Positions 60,488 through 64,000 of a DNA stretch of 64,000 nt are shown piece after piece; the stretch's first letter is position 1, and each line of letters starts with the position of its first letter. The notes beneath the pieces were generated by a model, which ran no database searches, had not been told where the DNA came from, and saw only the letters and a list, made by a program, of their open reading frames with translations. Both the position numbers and the translations under genes were made by a program. The DNA comes from Alphaproteobacteria bacterium. Its GTDB lineage: Bacteria; Pseudomonadota; Alphaproteobacteria; JACAEB01. Location: assembly GCA_024236075.1 (NCBI GenBank), contig JACKLE010000003.1, positions 62,001 through 126,000 of the forward strand. The letters are read 5' to 3'.

Positions 60488-61087
60488 TTAGAAGAGCCCC
60501 TCGCGGGCCACGAGCTTGCCGTCGACGATGAGGCCCTTGATGGCGGCGCTGCCCCGTCCATCCACCGCGACGAGGATGCGCAGGCGCGTATTGCCTTCGT
60601 TGCGCAGGGCCTCGAGGGCGCCTCCCGTGCCCTCCGGAACGAAATAGCTCTCGATGCCGTAGCTCATGCGCAGGCGGGTCGCGTGGCCTTCCTGCACGAC
60701 CTGCCCGTCGCCGTCGAATACGGGCGCCGTCTCGCGCACCTGCTCGACCCGCCCGCGGATCGCGACCTCGTCGGCGCTGCGGGGAGGCAAGGCGCGCACC
60801 GCGCGCCGGGCGCGCCAGAGCCCGTCTTCCTCCGGCGCCAGCACGACGTAGAGCCGCTCGCCCTCGCGCGCGGGCGGCGCGCCTTCGAGGAGGTCGACAT
60901 TCACGAGGCTGATCTCGTAGGCGAGATCCACATAGTCGCCGCGCAGGAGATCGGTGGGGTCGACGGGCTCCGTCGCCAGCAGGACCTCGCGGCCCGTTTC
61001 GAGCGTCCACACCTTCGCGCCGATCATGCCCGCGAGCACGGCCGTCTGCACAAGGACGACGACGAGGATGCGCCAGCTCCGCGTCAC
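60488..61087 (-). CDS. GDYXXLXY domain protein
   Basis: This 199-residue protein has one N-terminal transmembrane helix (about 6-26) and the name-giving motif RGDYVDLAYEIS. The rest is a periplasmic beta-rich domain. The start is GTG, overlapping the DUF2157 stop by 4 bp (GTGA). DUF2157 and GDYXXLXY proteins are regular partners, and some are fused; the role is unknown. Confidence 0.9.
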   Translation of the reverse strand: MTRSWRILVVVLVQTAVLAGMIGAKVWTLETGREVLLATEPVDPTDLLRGDYVDLAYEISLVNVDLLEGAPPAREGERLYVVLAPEEDGLWRARRAVRALPPRSADEVAIRGRVEQVRETAPVFDGDGQVVQEGHATRLRMSYGIESYFVPEGTGGALEALRNEGNTRLRILVAVDGRGSAAIKGLIVDGKLVAREGLF

Positions 61088-62379
61088 GGCCGGCCTCCGC
61101 CAGGGTCCTTGCGCGCGAGGAGGTGGCGCCGGGCGCGCTCCAGCACGTAGCCGAGCGCGATGAGGAAGACCCCGCCCGCGAAGAAGAAGAGCGCGCTGTC
61201 GAGGAAGGTGTCGAAGGTCTCGGTGTAGAGCCAGAGCGCCTCGGCGCCGAGGCCGACGAAGCCCCAATTGACGAGGAAGCGGTCGTCGCGGCCCGCGCCC
61301 ACCGCGACGATCCAGACGAAGAAGGCGATGACGAGCGCGCCCGCCGCCCATGCGAAGAGCAGGTTCTCGCCGGGCTCGGTCCCCGCGAGAAGGGGCACGG
61401 CGAGGGCGACGGCGGCGGTCGCGAGCCCGCCGAGGAGCTCGATCGGGGCGATCGCCTGGCGAAGGCGGGCGAACGCCAGGGCGACGATCGCGGCCCCGGC
61501 GACGCCGGCGTTGAGGACGAACGCCTGGCGCCCGCCCGCCGGGCTCTCGGCGAATTGCAGGCAGAAGACGGCGACGGCCAGCAGGAAGGCGGCGTAGTGG
61601 GCGAGCGCGCGGGCGAAGGGATAGCCGCGCGCGGCCGCGATCTGCGCGAGCGCCATGACCGTGAGCCAGGCCAGCACGTAGAAGGCGATCATGTCGGCCG
61701 CCTCGAGGCCGAGCGCGTCCGCGAGGCCGCCCGTATTGGCGAGGAGCCAGTTGAGGACCGAGAGCATCGCGAGGTGCAGGCCGGCCCACCAGCGCAGGCG
61801 ATGGGCGAGGAAGGTCGCGAGCGCGAGATAAGCGAGGTAGGGCCAGTGGATGGCGACGTCGAAGTCGAGGCTCTCCATCCACGTCCAGTAGGCCGCGATG
61901 AGAAGCCCGACCGCGAGCGCGGCGCGCGAGGGCACGAGCGCCGCCGCGAGAAGCGCGCCCCCCGCCCAGAGGAGGAAGCCGTCGGGCGCATGGGCCGAGA
62001 TGTGGTAGGTCTGCGCCACGAGATTGATGTTCGCGCCGAAGAGCGCGACGCCCAGCAGGACGAAGGCCTGGCCGAGGGCGGTGCGTCCGCGCGCCGTCAG
62101 GTGCATCGCCGCCCCGTAGGCGAGCCACATCGCCCCGAAGAGGACGACGAGGCGCGCGAGCTTGCCGAGGCCCTGCCAGTTCGCCGCGACGAAGGCGAGA
62201 GCCGCCACGCCGAGCGAGGCCGCGCCCAGGGTGAAGAAGATCCCCGAAAGCGACGCGCCGAGACGGATCTCGCCCGCGTTCGCGAGGATCGCCTCGCGAT
62301 GGCGCGCATCGACGAGCCCCTCGGCGATCCAGCGCTCGAGGTCGCGCTTGAGCTGCGCGAGATAGAGCGGGTTGCGCAT
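61084..62379 (-). CDS. DUF2157 multi-pass membrane protein
   Basis: This 431-residue protein starts with a soluble helical DUF2157 head (about 1-40, LKRDLERWIAEGLVDARHRE), followed by about 12 hydrophobic helices. It is coupled to the GDYXXLXY gene downstream. The function is unknown; a membrane complex of the two is likely. ATG 62379 lies directly upstream of MRNPLYLAQL. Confidence 0.88.
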   Translation of the reverse strand: MRNPLYLAQLKRDLERWIAEGLVDARHREAILANAGEIRLGASLSGIFFTLGAASLGVAALAFVAANWQGLGKLARLVVLFGAMWLAYGAAMHLTARGRTALGQAFVLLGVALFGANINLVAQTYHISAHAPDGFLLWAGGALLAAALVPSRAALAVGLLIAAYWTWMESLDFDVAIHWPYLAYLALATFLAHRLRWWAGLHLAMLSVLNWLLANTGGLADALGLEAADMIAFYVLAWLTVMALAQIAAARGYPFARALAHYAAFLLAVAVFCLQFAESPAGGRQAFVLNAGVAGAAIVALAFARLRQAIAPIELLGGLATAAVALAVPLLAGTEPGENLLFAWAAGALVIAFFVWIVAVGAGRDDRFLVNWGFVGLGAEALWLYTETFDTFLDSALFFFAGGVFLIALGYVLERARRHLLARKDPGGGRP

Positions 62380-62678
62380 GTCGATCCGTTCCCCCGCGGA
62401 TGGTCGCGGCCGTCGCCGTCCGCCGCCCCCATGGTAGCGAAGGCCGGCGCCGCGCGCTGTAGCCCGAGCGCGTCATGGCGGCATATTTACCATCGAGCAA
62501 TGATGCGTTGCAGAGCGCGCGCTTGCTGCACTGCAAGGTTGCGCGACGCTTCGCCGCAGGGCACAATTTCATTCCGGGCGCGATCGGAATCTCGGGCCAC
62601 GACCTTCAGGAGCGGCAATCCTCGATGTCTGGCCCGGGCCCGGCCCTGGCGAAGACCCCGTGGGCGTGGAGCTTGCTC

Positions 62679-63110
62679 ATGACCGTGAAGATGATTCTGA
62701 AGGAGAAGGGCCGGTCCGTCGTGACCGTGCTCGGCGGCCATACGATGGAGGAGGCGACCCGCGTCCTCCAGGAGAAGCGCATCGGCGCGGCGATCGTTGT
62801 CGATGCCGCCGGACGGGTGGTGGGCGTGCTCTCGGAGCGCGACATCGTTCGCGCGATCGCCACCGACGGCGTTGCGTCGCTGTCGCGGCCGCTGCGCGAG
62901 TTCATGACCCGCGAGGTGCACACCTGCACGCCGGAGGACACGCTCGACTCGGTGATGGGCAAGATGACCGGGCGGCGCATCCGCCACCTTCCGGTGATGG
63001 AGGCCGAACGGCTCGCCGGCATCATCTCCATCGGCGACGTCGTGAAGATGAAGATCGCCGCCAGCGAGCACGAGGCGGAGGCGCTGAAGCAGTACATCGT
63101 CGCCGGCTAG
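62679..63110 (+). CDS. Two-CBS-domain protein
   Basis: This 143-residue protein is made almost only of two CBS domains (about 15-65 and 80-130), with VLSERDIVRAIATDG and ISIGDVVKMKIA as the nucleotide-binding ends of each. Stand-alone CBS pairs bind adenine nucleotides and act as energy sensors for partner proteins. ATG 62679 with TGGAG upstream gives the usual family length; an in-frame ATG at 62625 is possible. It ends at a strong terminator. Confidence 0.9.
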   Translation: MTVKMILKEKGRSVVTVLGGHTMEEATRVLQEKRIGAAIVVDAAGRVVGVLSERDIVRAIATDGVASLSRPLREFMTREVHTCTPEDTLDSVMGKMTGRRIRHLPVMEAERLAGIISIGDVVKMKIAASEHEAEALKQYIVAG

Positions 63111-63212
63111 TCCTGCGACGCGCGAGATGTGCCGGTCTCCGTGAGAGGGGCCGGCGCGGCGGCCCCCGGAACCGTGAGGCAGATGCCCGGCGATCCGGAG
63201 GGCCCGTCGACT

Positions 63213-63255
63213 GGTCCTCTTTCTCAGCACACTGAGAAAGAGGACCGACGTTTTT
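63213..63255 (+). terminator. Strong intrinsic terminator after the CBS gene
   Basis: GGTCCTCTTTCTCAG (63213-63227) and CTGAGAAAGAGGACC (63232-63246) form a perfect 15-bp stem with a CACA loop, followed by GACG and five T residues. It also separates the CBS gene from the convergent recG. Confidence 0.85.
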
Positions 63256-63264
63256 CAGGAGCCG

Positions 63265-64000
63265 TCATCCCGCCTCGAGGAAGCGCACGGCGCCGTCCCG
63301 CTCGAAGAGATAGAGCAGGACGCGCAGCGCCTCGCCGCGCTCGGACCTCAGATCGGGGTCGCGCGCGAGGACGAGGCTCGCATCGTCGTGCGCGGCCTCC
63401 AAGAGCTCGCCATGGACCTCGAGATCGGCGAGGCGCAGGTCCGGGAAGCCGCTCTGGCGCACGCCGAGAAGATCGCCCGCGCCGCGCAGGCGCAGATCCT
63501 CCTCGGCGATGCGGAAGCCGTCCTCCGTCTCGCGCAGGATCTTGAGGCGCGCCTCGGCGGGGGCGGAGAGCGGGCCCTGATAGAGCAGGATGCAGCTCGC
63601 GGGCCGCTGGCCGCGACCGACCCGCCCCCTGAGCTGGTGAAGCTGGGCGAGACCGTAGCGCTCGGCGTGCTCGACGATGATGGCGTTGGCGTTCGGCACG
63701 TCGACGCCGACCTCGATGACGGTCGTGGCGACGAGCACCTTGATCTCGCCCGTCTTGAAGGCGGCCATGACGGCGTCCTTCTCGGCCGCCTTCAGCCGCC
63801 CGTGGACGAGCCCCACGGGAAAGTCGAGCAGGGCGGCGAGATAGGCGTGGCGCTCCTCGGCGGCGGCGGCGTCGACGCTCTCGGACTCCTCGACGAGCGG
63901 GCACACCCAGTAGACCTGATCGCCCTGGCCGACCGCGCGGCGCACGGCCGCGACGACCTCCTCGAGGCGCTCGACCGGCACGGCGCGCGTCGCGATGGGC
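63265..64000 (-). CDS. recG: ATP-dependent DNA helicase RecG, C-terminal part
   Basis: RecG remodels stalled forks and branched DNA. Only the last 245 residues are inside the window; the N-terminal wedge and helicase domain 1 lie beyond the right edge. Helicase domain 2 motifs are ATTVIEVGVDVPNA (motif V) and QLHQLRGRVGRGQ (motif VI). The C-terminal SGFPDLRLADL segment is typical of RecG. Confidence 0.94.
   Translation of the reverse strand, partial: PIATRAVPVERLEEVVAAVRRAVGQGDQVYWVCPLVEESESVDAAAAEERHAYLAALLDFPVGLVHGRLKAAEKDAVMAAFKTGEIKVLVATTVIEVGVDVPNANAIIVEHAERYGLAQLHQLRGRVGRGQRPASCILLYQGPLSAPAEARLKILRETEDGFRIAEEDLRLRGAGDLLGVRQSGFPDLRLADLEVHGELLEAAHDDASLVLARDPDLRSERGEALRVLLYLFERDGAVRFLEAG

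Noticed and set aside
62380..62678. PhaR-like TTGC/GCAA motifs and a possible extended N-terminus of the CBS protein
   Set aside because: The motif is short and degenerate, and the extended N-terminus from 62475 has no family similarity or ribosome site.
63259..63275. Second copy of the GTCATCCCG repeat end near recG
   Set aside because: The match covers only about 10 bp and is explained by the recG stop codon and last codons; no paired end or hairpins are present.
1..64000. CRISPR arrays, prophage, integrases or complete IS elements
   Set aside because: No regularly spaced repeats, no transposase, integrase or phage structural genes were recognised on either strand.

Overview
This 64-kb window is GC-rich, densely coding chromosomal DNA from an alphaproteobacterium. 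The evidence is the gene content and order: lptF-lptG-lptD-surA-pdxA; aat-accC-accB-aroQ next to NDUFA12, mlaD and DUF2155 genes; a DUF2066 gene followed by hdaA, ppk and ppx; and a B12-dependent ribonucleotide reductase. An HfaA/HfaB holdfast-anchor pair, a TonB-dependent receptor and a second ParA suggest a lineage near Caulobacterales or Parvularculales, but I cannot name a genus. No rRNA, tRNA, CRISPR array, complete insertion sequence or prophage was recognised.

Layout. 1-6.3 kb (minus): LPS-export and outer-membrane-biogenesis operon running into pdxA, which leaves the window. 6.5-13.2 kb: pepA, a DUF4326 gene, holC, mscL, an ABC-F ATPase, a lipoprotein serine hydrolase and ndk. 13.3-15.6 kb: a methyltransferase-like gene converging on a ParA gene with a ribbon-helix-helix-like partner, preceded by a 48-bp imperfect palindrome; the layout resembles a type Ib partition cassette. 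15.7-17.4 kb: purM-purN. 17.5-26.3 kb (plus): the coupled DUF1800/DUF1501 pair, then DUF2066-hdaA-ppk-ppx. 26.5-29.7 kb (minus): a TetR regulator with an operator at its own promoter, three tandem paralogous secreted four-cysteine proteins, and RNase D. 29.8-32.2 kb: a TonB-dependent receptor behind an AT-rich leader with a near-consensus promoter.

32.4-35.7 kb: aspS and a lipoyl-domain pdhB with no pdhA or pdhC beside it. 35.7-40.0 kb (minus): DUF1428, creatininase-like, pentapeptide-repeat, Tat-exported sulfatase and VOC proteins. 40.2-45.9 kb (minus): nrdJ with candidate NrdR boxes, and an EAL protein. 46.0-50.7 kb: NDUFA12, mlaD and DUF2155 facing the aroQ-accB-accC-aat operon. 50.7-52.1 kb: a ThiS-ThiG fusion followed by a 189-bp multi-hairpin element with terminal inverted repeats. 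52.1-57.5 kb: a lipoprotein DsbA, an M48/TPR protease, a divergent gamma-glutamyltransferase-like lipoprotein, an aminotransferase and an ExbD-like secreted protein. 57.6-64 kb: hfaA-hfaB, a rhomboid protease, three small or medium membrane-protein genes, a CBS protein and the 3' part of recG.

Many neighbouring genes overlap by 4 bp (ATGA or GTGA), which marks translationally coupled operons: lptF/lptG, DUF1800/DUF1501, DUF2066/hdaA, aroQ/accB, GGT-like/aminotransferase and DUF2157/GDYXXLXY. The least explained items are the ParA/RHH cassette, the four-cysteine protein triplet with its nearby TetR operators, the multi-hairpin element at 51.8 kb and the unexplained transcribed-looking space at 39.25-39.52 kb.
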